Part shown: positions 8,860 to 16,450 of the stretch, in pieces
How positions within the stretch are numbered: position 1 is the stretch's first letter
How the letters are laid out: every line of letters begins with the position of its first letter
Assembly: GCA_963739615.1 (NCBI GenBank)
Contig: CAVUBD010000035.1
Span: 62,001-126,000, forward strand
Direction: 5' to 3'
Length of the DNA: 64,000 nt
Source: Palsa-504 sp963739615
GTDB lineage: Bacteria > Actinomycetota > Actinomycetes > Streptosporangiales > Streptosporangiaceae
Made by a program: the position numbers and the translations under genes
Notes under the pieces: model-generated
What the model was told of the DNA's origin: nothing
The model's input: the letters and a program-made list of their open reading frames with translations, nothing else
Database searches by the model: none

Positions 8860-9665
8860 GCGCCGGTCACCTGAGCGGCGCCCCTTCGGCCGGCCTGCCG
8901 TCCCTCGCCGCCCGCGCCCGCGATGTGCTCACGTCGGAGTGGACCAAGTTCCGTTCGGTCCGCTCGACCTACTGGACGCTGCTCGTCGCGGTCCTCACGC
9001 CGATCGCGATCAGCGTCTTCGTCGCCTTCACCCTGGTCAGCGCGCCCCGCTCCGGGCCGTCGTTCGACCCCCTGCTGCCCGGCCTGCTCAGCTTGGAGTA
9101 CGCCGTGATCGCGGTCAGCGTCCTGGGCGTGCTGACCTTCAGCACGGAGTACGCCACCGGCCTGATCCAGACGACCTTCGCGGCGGTGCCGCGGCGCCGG
9201 CCGGTCCTCGCGGCCAAGGCCGCCGTCGCCGGGCTCGTGACCCTGGTGGCCGGCGAGGCGGTCGCCTTCACCTCGTTCTTCGCCGTCCAGGCCGTCCTGT
9301 CCGGTCATCATCTCGGCGTGTCCCTGTCCCGCCCCGGCGTGCCAGGCGCGGTGCTCGCCGATGGCCTCCTGCTGTGCGTATGCACCCTGCTCGGCGTGGC
9401 CCTCGGCGCGATCATCCGGCACACCGCCGGCGGCGTCGCCGCGGCCATCGGCGTGATTGTCCTGCCCGGCATCACGGCCCTGCTCCCGGCCCCGTGGAAC
9501 GGCCGCATCGGCCGGTTCACCCTGGTCGAAGCCGCTCACCAGGTGACCGCCCTGCACCCGCAGCCGGACCTGTTCGCCCCGGCCCTGTCCCTGCTCGTCC
9601 TGCTGGCCTGGCCCGCCGCCGCCCTGCTGGCCGCCGCCCTCCTGATCACCCGCCGCGACACCTAG
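8856..9665 (+). CDS. ABC-2 type transporter permease
   Basis: A 269-residue polytopic membrane protein with six predicted helices and the N-terminal LTSEWTKFRSVRSTYWTLL signature of actinobacterial ABC-2 permeases that pair with DrrA-like ATPases. Its ATG overlaps the TGA of the ATPase gene, so both make one exporter. The substrate is not evident. A strong hairpin follows 14 bases after the stop. Confidence 0.9.
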   Translation: MSAGHLSGAPSAGLPSLAARARDVLTSEWTKFRSVRSTYWTLLVAVLTPIAISVFVAFTLVSAPRSGPSFDPLLPGLLSLEYAVIAVSVLGVLTFSTEYATGLIQTTFAAVPRRRPVLAAKAAVAGLVTLVAGEAVAFTSFFAVQAVLSGHHLGVSLSRPGVPGAVLADGLLLCVCTLLGVALGAIIRHTAGGVAAAIGVIVLPGITALLPAPWNGRIGRFTLVEAAHQVTALHPQPDLFAPALSLLVLLAWPAAALLAAALLITRRDT

Positions 9666-9678
9666 AACCCATAATCGT

Positions 9679-9720
9679 CGTGTGACGCGGAACCCCCTAT
9701 CACGGGTATCGCGTCACACG
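9679..9720. promoter_or_regulatory. 11-bp perfect inverted repeat, terminator or operator
   Basis: Arms CGTGTGACGCG (9679-9689) and CGCGTCACACG (9710-9720) are separated by 20 nt. There is no T-run. It lies between the exporter operon and the acetyltransferase gene on the same strand, 28 bases before that ATG. It could terminate the ABC operon or act as a dyad operator for the acetyltransferase. Confidence 0.6.
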
Positions 9721-9748
9721 ATAACGACCGTTGTGGTCCAATGCCGGC

Positions 9749-10321
9749 ATGCCACGTCTCACCCCTGCGGTCGTGCCCGCCGGCTCGCTCAACCGCGCCC
9801 GCCAGCCCGACCTTCAGGCCGGTGACCTGCTCCTGCGGCCGTGGACAGGCGCGGACGCGGGCGTGCTGCTTACCGCGTTCGCCGACCCGGCGATCCGGCG
9901 GTGGCACGCCCGCACCGTCGAGTCCGGACCGGAGGCCGCGGCGTTGATCGCCAGGTACAACCGGGACTGGTGGACGGAAACCGCCGCCCACTGGGCCATT
10001 ACCGGCCCCGCAGTCCTCGGCCGGGTCGCCCTGCGCGCCATCGATCTGGCCGAAGGTACCGCCGAGATCGCCTACTGGGTCTCGCCCGGCGCCCGCGGCC
10101 GCGGTACCGCTCCCCAGGCGGTGGCCGCCCTGAGCCGGTGGGCCCTGGATGACCTGGGCCTGCACCGGCTCGACCTGCAGCACGCCGTGGCGAACACCGC
10201 GTCCTGCCGGGTCGCGGCCAAAGCCGGGTACGCCTACGAGGGAACCAGGCGCAGCGCGTGCCTGCACGCCGACGGCTGGCACGACATGCACCTGCACGCC
10301 CGCATTCAGGGTGATCCCTAG
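9749..10321 (+). CDS. GNAT-family N-acetyltransferase
   Basis: A RimJ/RimL-type GNAT of ~190 residues. It opens LLLRPWTGADAG and has the acetyl-CoA loop SPGARGRGTAPQAV around residue 120, followed by the usual LHRLDLQHAVANTASCRVAAKAG segment. It probably acetylates an amine on a protein N-terminus or small molecule. ATG 9749 is preferred over GTG 9731, which would add six residues. It is preceded by the 42-nt dyad. Confidence 0.85.
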   Translation: MPRLTPAVVPAGSLNRARQPDLQAGDLLLRPWTGADAGVLLTAFADPAIRRWHARTVESGPEAAALIARYNRDWWTETAAHWAITGPAVLGRVALRAIDLAEGTAEIAYWVSPGARGRGTAPQAVAALSRWALDDLGLHRLDLQHAVANTASCRVAAKAGYAYEGTRRSACLHADGWHDMHLHARIQGDP

Positions 10322-10325
10322 ACGG

Positions 10326-10496
10326 GTGCCGGCCGCCGACGGCCCGACCCCGAGGAAGACCGCCGAGCCGGTGACCCGCCAGGTCTTCACCGTCAGCCGC
10401 CGCGGCGGCGACCGCAAGCCAGCGGTCCGCGTCGTCTTAGACGCGCTGCCCGCCGCGGCCGCCCAGCTACCCGCCGATCCGGCGATCGCCGACTAA
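10326..10496 (+). pseudogene. C-terminal remnant of a LysR-type regulator
   Basis: The only protein-like content is the last ~55 codons of a frame ending at 10496: VFTVSRRGGDRKPAVRVVLD followed by an Ala-rich helix. This closely resembles the final beta-strand and helix of LysR substrate-binding domains. No HTH or remaining domain is present upstream, where the intact GNAT gene sits. It overlaps the 3' end of the methyltransferase gene by 4 bases. Read as a deletion remnant; identification is by motif memory, not a search. Confidence 0.45.
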
Positions 10497-11308
10497 ACCG
10501 GGACCTGGCACAGGATCTCGCCGTGCGGGATGAAGAACGAGCCGTCCTCGCGGGCCGCCCACCGCCGCCAGGCCCCGGCCAGGCGCTCCAGGTCGTCCCT
10601 GGTCGCCAGGCCGTGTTCGACGGCCCGGTCCCCGAACGGCGACTCGGTCAGCCGCTCGGCCCACGATGCGCCCCACCAGGGCCGGTCCTGCGGCCCGGCG
10701 TAGCACCAGGCGCTGGCCGTTGCCTCGATCGCGTCGAAGCCGGCCTGCCGGGCCCAGGCCAGCATGTGCCGGCCCGCGTCCGGCTCGCCGCCCAGGGCCC
10801 GCGCCACGTTCTGGTACAGCGTCCGCCATTCGGTCAGCTCCGGGTCCGAGGGGAACCAGAACATCCCGCCGTAGTCGCCGTCCCGCGCGGCGACCAGGCC
10901 GCCCGGTCGGCACACCCGACGCATCTCGGCGAGCGCGGCCACCGGGTCGGACAGATGCTGCAGCACCTGGTGCGCGTGCACCACGTCGAACGTCCCGTCC
11001 GCGAAGTCCAGCTCGTACGCGTCGCCGACCTCGAAGCGGACGTTGGCCTGACCCCCGCGGCCGGCTTCGGCCCGGGCCAGCGCCACGGCATCGGCGGCCG
11101 CGTCGATCGCGACCACCTCGCCGTCGGGCACCCGTGCAGCTAGGTCCACCGTGATCGTGCCGGGACCGCAGCCGACGTCGAGCACCCGCGCGCTGGCCGG
11201 CAGCCGCGCCAGCAGGTAGCCGGCCGAGTTCGCCGCGGTCCGCCAGCGATGCGACCTGAGCACGCTGTCATGGTGCCCGTGCAGGTAGGTGTCCGAGTTA
11301 GATGACAT
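10493..11308 (-). CDS. SAM-dependent methyltransferase (UbiE/class I)
   Basis: Class I methyltransferase of 271 residues: motif I VLDVGCGPGTITVDLA (~residue 45), acidic end of strand 2 (VAIDAA), GDAYELDFADGTFDVVHAHQ for motifs II-III and MRRVCRPGGLVAARD. The C-terminal third carries the Trp-rich region seen in methyltransferases annotated as acting on small hydrophobic molecules. ATG 11308 begins MSSNSDTYLHGHH; the longer frame upstream lacks family-like sequence and a clear ribosome site. Confidence 0.85.
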   Translation of the reverse strand: MSSNSDTYLHGHHDSVLRSHRWRTAANSAGYLLARLPASARVLDVGCGPGTITVDLAARVPDGEVVAIDAAADAVALARAEAGRGGQANVRFEVGDAYELDFADGTFDVVHAHQVLQHLSDPVAALAEMRRVCRPGGLVAARDGDYGGMFWFPSDPELTEWRTLYQNVARALGGEPDAGRHMLAWARQAGFDAIEATASAWCYAGPQDRPWWGASWAERLTESPFGDRAVEHGLATRDDLERLAGAWRRWAAREDGSFFIPHGEILCQVPV

Positions 11309-11428
11309 CGCACCATCATCGCCCACGCCGCCGCCCCGTGTCACGATGAGAACAAAAAACGTCCGTATAATGAGACGCTGAGGGGCGCGCTCGCATGCAG
11401 CTGGCGCTTGCTCACCGGTAGCCTGGTC

Positions 11429-11471
11429 ACAAGCTAACGGCATTGCGCCTGGACGTGCTGTAACCGTGGTT
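11429..11471 (+). repeat. Left terminal inverted repeat of the 1.06-kb element
   Basis: Begins ACAAGCTAAC and is complementary to 12444-12487, with about eight mismatches and one single-base gap. Half of the mismatches would be G-U wobbles if transcribed. Confidence 0.6.
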
Positions 11472-12443
11472 TCACCGCGGAGCGCGGCGCTAGCCGTCCC
11501 GCTGTCCTGGCCTTGGAGCGAACCAGAGATCTGCGCTCTCCTGGGCTGAGGCGCTGCGCCGCGACGGCGATTCTGCTTCTTCGCTGCGAGCGGTCGAGCT
11601 GGACGGCAGCTGCTGCGCTGGCTTGCCGTTCGCTGCCGGGCCTGGGCGACATCAGCGAGGTTGTCCGCCCCATCCGCCGGGCCTGCGCTTGCGCGCAGCT
11701 TTGCTTCCTGCTGCTTCGGGTGGTGATCTGGGCCTGGACACTTCGCGTGACTGCGCGAGGGCCGCGATACCTGAGCGCACCGTCGAGAGGCGGTAGCTTC
11801 GCCAGCTCTAGGTCATATCGGCTGCTTCGCCGTCTGCCTTCCGCCTGGTTCAGCGTACGGCTCCGAAGGGCACGCTGGAGGGTCAGCGCTACGCGAGAGA
11901 CGCAGGACTGCTAAAGACGGGAGTTGTTTGGAGGTTTCGATCACTCGCCAGCGAAGTGCTGATTTTTCAGCTCGGCTCGCTGCTATTTCAGGTATGCTTG
12001 GTCCAGAAGCTGCTTAACAGTGCTAACGAAAGACGATCACGATGATGAGCGAGACTTTCTCTATCGTCACGCTCAGGCCAGCCGCCGTCGCCCTTCTTTC
12101 GATTCGACTCTCTTTTTACTGCTGCTATACGAAGAGATCGGGCGAATCGGTGAAGTGTGTCAGGCAGGTGCCCTCGGGGTGACGCTCAACTCAGACAACA
12201 GGAGATGATGCTTCTTTCTACATCATAGTCTTCAGAGATCGCTGAGGTCCTGGCTTATGTCTTAAAACTGACGCTCGAGCTCGCTGGCAGCTACATTCGA
12301 TGACGCACAGCGACTTCGAGCTACATGAGTCGACGAGCTTGTCAGGGCCTGTGTTGAGAACGGCCCGTGGAGACGCGCCGTCGCCGACACAGCGGTACGC
12401 CCGCGACCGTGGGCTACGGACAGTCATCATCGTCAACGCCATG

Positions 12444-12487
12444 AACCGCGGTTTCACCACGCCTGGACGCAATGCTGTTTAGCTTGT
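12444..12487 (-). repeat. Right terminal inverted repeat of the 1.06-kb element
   Basis: Reads ACAAGCTAAACAGCATTGCG on the minus strand, matching the left end. It lies 5 bases before the stop codon of the TetR fragment. Confidence 0.6.
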
Positions 12488-12491
12488 CCGA

Positions 12492-12863
12492 TCACAGGAT
12501 GCCCAGGCGTACCGTCTGTGGGAGCGGGATCCCACAGCTAACAGGGATCGCCAGCACGGCGGCCCGTTCCGGCTGCTGCGCCGGGCCGAAGCGGCCCGCC
12601 TCGGTCCCGAGCCGGACCGTGTCCGCCACCAGTCGCCGCCAGTCGCCGTAATCGTGCAATATATCGGCCCGCATCTCGGGGTCGCGGATGCCGAAGTGCC
12701 AGGACTCGATCCACAGCCGCCCGGCGTCTGGTGCATCCGGCTGGTACCCGGAGAACGCCTTCGTGACGATCCGCTCAAGCCGTTCCCACGGGTCATCGAG
12801 AGCGGCGATCTCGGTTTCCAGCGCCGCGATCTCCGCGCCGGAGGCGTGCCGGAAGGCCGCCAC
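12492..12863 (-). pseudogene. TetR-family regulator fragment lacking the HTH domain
   Basis: Encodes only a ligand-binding-type domain of the TetR_C/BetI class (AAFRHASGAEIAALETEIAA, then WIESWHFGIRDPEMRADI). The whole N-terminal DNA-binding domain is missing: a TAG closes the frame about 40 bases upstream of the GTG used here, inside the neighbouring gene. The C-terminus also ends abruptly (PLPQTVRLGIL), next to the right end of the AT-rich element. It may have been truncated when that element moved or by a later deletion. Confidence 0.55.
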
Positions 12864-12899
12864 AGTTATTTCTCGCGGTCTCGCTGACGTCCTCAGGGC

Positions 12900-13670
12900 C
12901 TAGATCTGGTCGTGCCCCTTGCCGTGGCCGGGACGGCTGCCCACCTCGGTCGTCCCGCGCGCGATGGCAATGATGGCGAGCAGCGCGGCCAGCGGAACGA
13001 CCAGGGCGATGAAGTCCGAAGCGGTGAAGTTGCCCAGGGCATCCAGGGCCCCGGCGAATCCGGTGATCAGCACCGCGACCACGACCAGGCCCCAGCCGTG
13101 CAGGAACATCCGCAGCGTGAAGGGCGGCGTGGTGGTCGTCACGTCAGGCACGGCGGTGACGGACTTGGTTTCGCGCCGTTCGGTCAGGCCCTCGCGGATC
13201 CGGGCGGTGATCGTCAGGCTGCCCGGCTGGTCGGCGATGAGCAGCAGTTCGCTGGGATGAGCCGGGTCGGGAGCCTGCGACACCGAACCCCCGCCGACCG
13301 CCCACGAGACCACCTGCTGGGGTCCCGGCGACCGGATGCGGTAGCGGGCCTGCTCGCCCGTGACCACGTTGTCCGGCCCTTCGATCGCCGCCGCCTGCGC
13401 CGGCCTCGCGCGAACGGCCTCATCGGCGCCGGTCTCGGGACTCCCGGTCTCTAGCGCATGACCCGCCGTGCCCGTTTCCGCGATCACCAGGAACTGGCGG
13501 CGAGCCAGCAGCTCGGCCAGCCGGAACTGCTGCGCGTGCACGCTCCAGGCCATGGCCACCACCACGGCGGCGACCGCGGCCGCCCCAAGTGCAAACCAGA
13601 CGGCGACCGCGGGATGGCTGGCGGTAGCCGACGCGGCGGCTGCGACCACTTCCCGATAGCTGTGTGCCAT
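12900..13670 (-). CDS. Membrane protein with an extracytoplasmic Ig-like region
   Basis: Unrecognised 256-residue protein. Visible features: an N-terminal transmembrane helix (~residues 24-46, VWFALGAAAVAAVVVAMAW), a ~130-residue soluble segment with beta-rich Ig-like patterns (RYRIRSPGPQQVVSWAVGGG, GSLTITARIREG), and two C-terminal helices (~190-240). The tail is Gly/His/Lys-rich. Topology suggests a surface-exposed middle domain. There is no operon partner; function unknown. Confidence 0.6.
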   Translation of the reverse strand: MAHSYREVVAAAASATASHPAVAVWFALGAAAVAAVVVAMAWSVHAQQFRLAELLARRQFLVIAETGTAGHALETGSPETGADEAVRARPAQAAAIEGPDNVVTGEQARYRIRSPGPQQVVSWAVGGGSVSQAPDPAHPSELLLIADQPGSLTITARIREGLTERRETKSVTAVPDVTTTTPPFTLRMFLHGWGLVVVAVLITGFAGALDALGNFTASDFIALVVPLAALLAIIAIARGTTEVGSRPGHGKGHDQI

Positions 13671-13817
13671 GCTGCTATTAAAACATATGATCGAATAACT
13701 AGGAAAGCCGTTCCGTTCATTCGAAACGTCCGGCGTCTCGCCAGCCCAAGATGCCGGCCCCGCCCCGGGACAGGCGCAGCCCGGCCGCTGTCTCGGTTAC
13801 TTCCGGCCTGGTGCTGG

Positions 13818-14576
13818 TCACTCCCCGGCGTCTCCGGCGGATGCCATCAGCGCGTGCAAGATCGCCTCATCCGCCGGGATGTCACTCACGTACAGCGGCG
13901 GCGCCAGCGTATGGGAGTCGGCCGCGACGACCTTGACGTCGGCCAGGCCGATATCAAGCTCCGCCGGCTCGGCCGCCAGCTTGTCGCGGACGGCGTCCAC
14001 GGCCCGCTGCAGCGCGCCGGCCGGAGCGCTCGCGTGATGACCGAGCACCAGGTACAGGTCGTTGTCGACGTCGGTGTCACGGGAATGGTATTTGTGCAGC
14101 ACCCCGGCCGCGTTCATGGCCCGCCGCAGGTCGTCAAGCGGCCGCGCCGCCCCGCTGAGCGAGGCCGTCGGCCATCCGATCAGCACGAAGGCGTTCCCCT
14201 GCACCGAGAAGGTGCGGTCGAACGGGTGCCGGCCGCCGCTGGTGAACGGGACCGCCTGCTGCGGCGCGAACCCGCCGATGCGGACCCGCAGCGGATCGGC
14301 GAAACGCGCGGTCACGATGTCCATCACCTGCCGCAGATCCATCTGGCGCCTGGTGCCCGTGTGCTTGCGGAAGAAATAGTTGACCACGGTGCCGGCTTCC
14401 GGGTCGGCCACGCCGTCGAGCGCGATCAAGGTGGCATGGACCTGGTCCAGTGAATAGGGCCGGAACGTGCCGCCCGCGTGCTCCGCGATCAGCGCCTGCA
14501 CCCCGGCCAGGAAATCGCGTACCGGCTCGGCCTTCGGCCCGTAAAGGCTCACGACCGAGACGAAACGGCCCGTCAC
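13818..14576 (-). CDS. 2H-phosphoesterase-like protein (LigT/DUF1868 style)
   Basis: About 252 residues. One HxT motif is clear (QVHATLIALDG, ~residue 45) in the context seen in 2H phosphoesterases (2'-5' RNA ligase/cyclic phosphodiesterase). The second HxT expected ~100 residues later is not obvious; the region reads DNDLYLVLGHHAS. It may be a divergent or one-motif member. GTG 14576 is chosen because protein-like sequence starts there (VTGRFVSVVSLYG) and a GGGGAT lies upstream; the frame extends to 14810 but that part looks non-coding. Divergent from the LLM pseudogene. Confidence 0.5.
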   Translation of the reverse strand: MTGRFVSVVSLYGPKAEPVRDFLAGVQALIAEHAGGTFRPYSLDQVHATLIALDGVADPEAGTVVNYFFRKHTGTRRQMDLRQVMDIVTARFADPLRVRIGGFAPQQAVPFTSGGRHPFDRTFSVQGNAFVLIGWPTASLSGAARPLDDLRRAMNAAGVLHKYHSRDTDVDNDLYLVLGHHASAPAGALQRAVDAVRDKLAAEPAELDIGLADVKVVAADSHTLAPPLYVSDIPADEAILHALMASAGDAGE

Positions 14577-14693
14577 CTCATCATCCCCATCAACCCCACC
14601 GCCCGGCGCCGCCGCCCCGGGGATTTTCCCGGGCCAGCTCGATGTTACGGACGTGACCGGAAGCGAGGCGGGCCGATGGCGCGGGAGGATGCG

Positions 14694-15545
14694 GTGAAGT
14701 TCGGGCTCATCTACAACACGGGCTCCTACGGGACCGACCCGGACCAGCTCATCGCGGTGGCCCGGCAGGCCGAGGCATGCGGGTTCGAGTCCTTCTATCT
14801 CCCGGAGCACATCGCGCTGTACCCGGGCGCGACGATCGGGGCGGTCGCGTTCCCGCCGTCGATGCCGATCGCTGACCCGCTCGAATGCCTGGCGTTCGTC
14901 GCGGCGGCCACCGAGCGGATCGTGCTAGGCACGGGCGTCTGCTGGTGCCCTACCACCAGCCGGTCGTGCTCGCCAAGCGGCTGGCCACGCTCGACGTGCT
15001 GGCCAAGGGCCGGATGCGCCTGCTGACCGTGGGGGTCGGATCGCTGCCAGGTGAAGCGCAGGCGGGCGGCGTCGATTTCGCTAGCCGCGGCCGGCGTGCG
15101 GATGAGGCCATCGACGTGCTTCGGCTGCTGTGGTCCGGCGACGAAAGCGGCGTCAGTTTCGACGGCGAGTTCTTCTCGTTCTCGGACCTGTGCAGTTTCC
15201 CCAAGCCCGTGGGCGGCGGCACGCTTCCTGTGCACATCGGCGGATCCAGCCAGGCCGCGGCCCGGCGGGCCGCCTGCGGGGAGACGGCTATTTCCCTGGC
15301 GGCCGCCTTACCCCGGCGGAGCGGGTCAGCCAGCTCGAGGTGATGCGAGCGACCGCTCGCGCCGCGGGCCGGGATGCGGACGCCCTGGAGTACACGCGGT
15401 GGGGATCCATCGACATAACCGTGTCCGACGTGGCTGACTTCGCCGCTCAGGGCGTCACCCGCGTGTCGTGCCACCGGGATCGGTCGGCCTGCCCGAGCAG
15501 CTCGACCAGCTCGCCGCGTTCGCGCAGCGGCTCATTCCGGGCTGA
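14694..15545 (+). pseudogene. F420-dependent LLM-class oxidoreductase, three frameshifts
   Basis: All parts of a luciferase-like (LLM) flavin/F420 oxidoreductase are present but in different frames. MKFGLIYNTGSYGTDPDQL to RIVLGTGV is frame 1. LLVPYHQPVVLAKRLATLD to HIGGSSQAAARRA is a second frame, with a one-base loss near 14938. DGYFPGGRLTPAERVSQLE to FAAQGVTRV is a third, shifted near 15275. VPPGSVGLPEQLDQLAAF to the TGA at 15543 is reached by another shift near 15460. The start is GTG 14694, with GGGAGG five bases upstream. Its 3' end overlaps the convergent LitR-like gene by 14 bases. The gene is dead, or the assembly has indels here. Confidence 0.75.
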
Positions 15546-16308
15546 CCCCGTTGCCGTCCGCCCGGGCGAGCTGCCGTAGCTGGCCGAGGGTGTCGCCCGG
15601 CCTGCTGGCCAGGACGTGCGCCCCCGGGACGGCGAGCACGATCTCGTCCGCGGCCTGACGGGCCAGGCGAACCGACTCGCCGGTGGTGGCCGAGAGCACC
15701 ACCAGGCTGGCGCCGGCGTCCAGGGCCAGCCGCCCCACCTCGGCCACCGGCAGGTCGGACGCCAGGTGATGCACGAGCCAGCGATCCTCACGCAGGCAGG
15801 CCGTAGCCATCAGGGACGGCAGGCCGTGCCGTTCCCCCGGCGGCGTAGCCGTCACCGCGATGCCCCGCGGGCGGCCGTGCGGCTGCTGGGTGCGGGCCGC
15901 GATCAGCCGCTCGCAGATGGCGCTGGCCCGGTGCTCGGTCGCGATCGTCAGCTGGCCCGCGGCCCAGTCGTCGCCGATCCGCGCCAGCGCGGGCGCGATG
16001 ACCCGCTCGCACAGGTCGGTGAGCGGCACGCCGCGTTCCAGCCGGGTGAAAAGGTGCCGTGCCTGGGTCTCGTCGCCGGACACGATCGCGGCGTGCAGCC
16101 GGTCCGCCTGGGCCGCCCAGTCGCGGACCCGGATCTGCGGCCGCGGCGCGGTGCCCGAGGCCCGGCGCGCCGCCAGGGCGGTGACGTCCTCGTCGTTGAC
16201 CTCGTAGCCGCGGCCGGTCTTCCTGGCCGGCAGCAGGCCCTGGCGGACCCATCCGTAAGCGGTCTGGTAGTGCACCCCGAGCATGTCGGCGGCCTCTCGT
16301 AGCTGCAT
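15532..16308 (-). CDS. MerR-type regulator with B12-binding domain (LitR/CarH-like)
   Basis: N-terminal winged HTH of the MerR/excisionase type (MQLREAADMLGVHYQTAYGW), then a helical bundle (~residues 70-140) and a cobalamin-binding-like domain whose signature reads GERHGLPSLMATACLREDRW. This is the architecture of LitR/CarH adenosylcobalamin photoreceptors, which repress carotenoid and photoprotection genes in the dark. The classical W...EH motif of the four-helix bundle is only partly matched (ATEHRASAI), so true B12 binding is inferred. It is divergent from a block of lipid-modification and photolyase genes, the expected regulon. Confidence 0.75.
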   Translation of the reverse strand: MQLREAADMLGVHYQTAYGWVRQGLLPARKTGRGYEVNDEDVTALAARRASGTAPRPQIRVRDWAAQADRLHAAIVSGDETQARHLFTRLERGVPLTDLCERVIAPALARIGDDWAAGQLTIATEHRASAICERLIAARTQQPHGRPRGIAVTATPPGERHGLPSLMATACLREDRWLVHHLASDLPVAEVGRLALDAGASLVVLSATTGESVRLARQAADEIVLAVPGAHVLASRPGDTLGQLRQLARADGNGVSPE

Positions 16309-16363
16309 GACCGGCTCCAGGTGGGGGTAGCGCGGGGTGGTCTTCCCGATTTTTAGTGTAACT

Positions 16364-16382
16364 TAGTATTGTTTTATTACTA
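16364..16382. promoter_or_regulatory. TAGTA-N9-TACTA dyad in the LitR divergent promoter
   Basis: An AT-rich block (about 16350-16383) in the 142-bp divergent gap between the LitR-like gene and the TIGR01777 gene holds a dyad with 5-bp arms. A TTAGTGTAAC/TTAGTATTGT pair of direct repeats lies alongside. It is the obvious candidate for the regulator's own operator; no experimental match is known to me. Confidence 0.4.
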
Positions 16383-16450
16383 CGGGCTCCGCGGTCATCG
16401 GGTGCCGCCAGCGCAGCCAATGCCGCCAACGCCGGGAGGGCAGGAACGCG

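Larger units (their letters stand above)
11429..12487. mobile_element. 1.06-kb AT-richer element with imperfect terminal inverted repeats
   Basis: The ends (11429-11471 and 12444-12487) are inverted copies of about 43 bp with one indel and roughly 80% identity; both begin ACAAGCTAA. The interior is visibly richer in A+T than the surroundings and has no convincing gene: the longest open frames (11513-11914 plus, 12218-12472 minus) have biased, low-complexity translations with no transposase motif. No target duplication is apparent. It is flanked by a truncated TetR gene whose stop is 5 bases beyond the right end. Best reading is a non-autonomous or decayed transposon; a large structured RNA closed by the terminal repeats is a less likely alternative. 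Confidence 0.5.

Noticed and set aside
11513..11914. 133-codon plus-strand frame inside the TIR element
   Set aside because: Arg/Ser/Leu low-complexity translation, no motif, no ribosome site; kept as non-coding interior.
11429..12487. Group II intron or known large ncRNA
   Set aside because: No domain V-like hairpin or reverse transcriptase; only the closing stem is supported.
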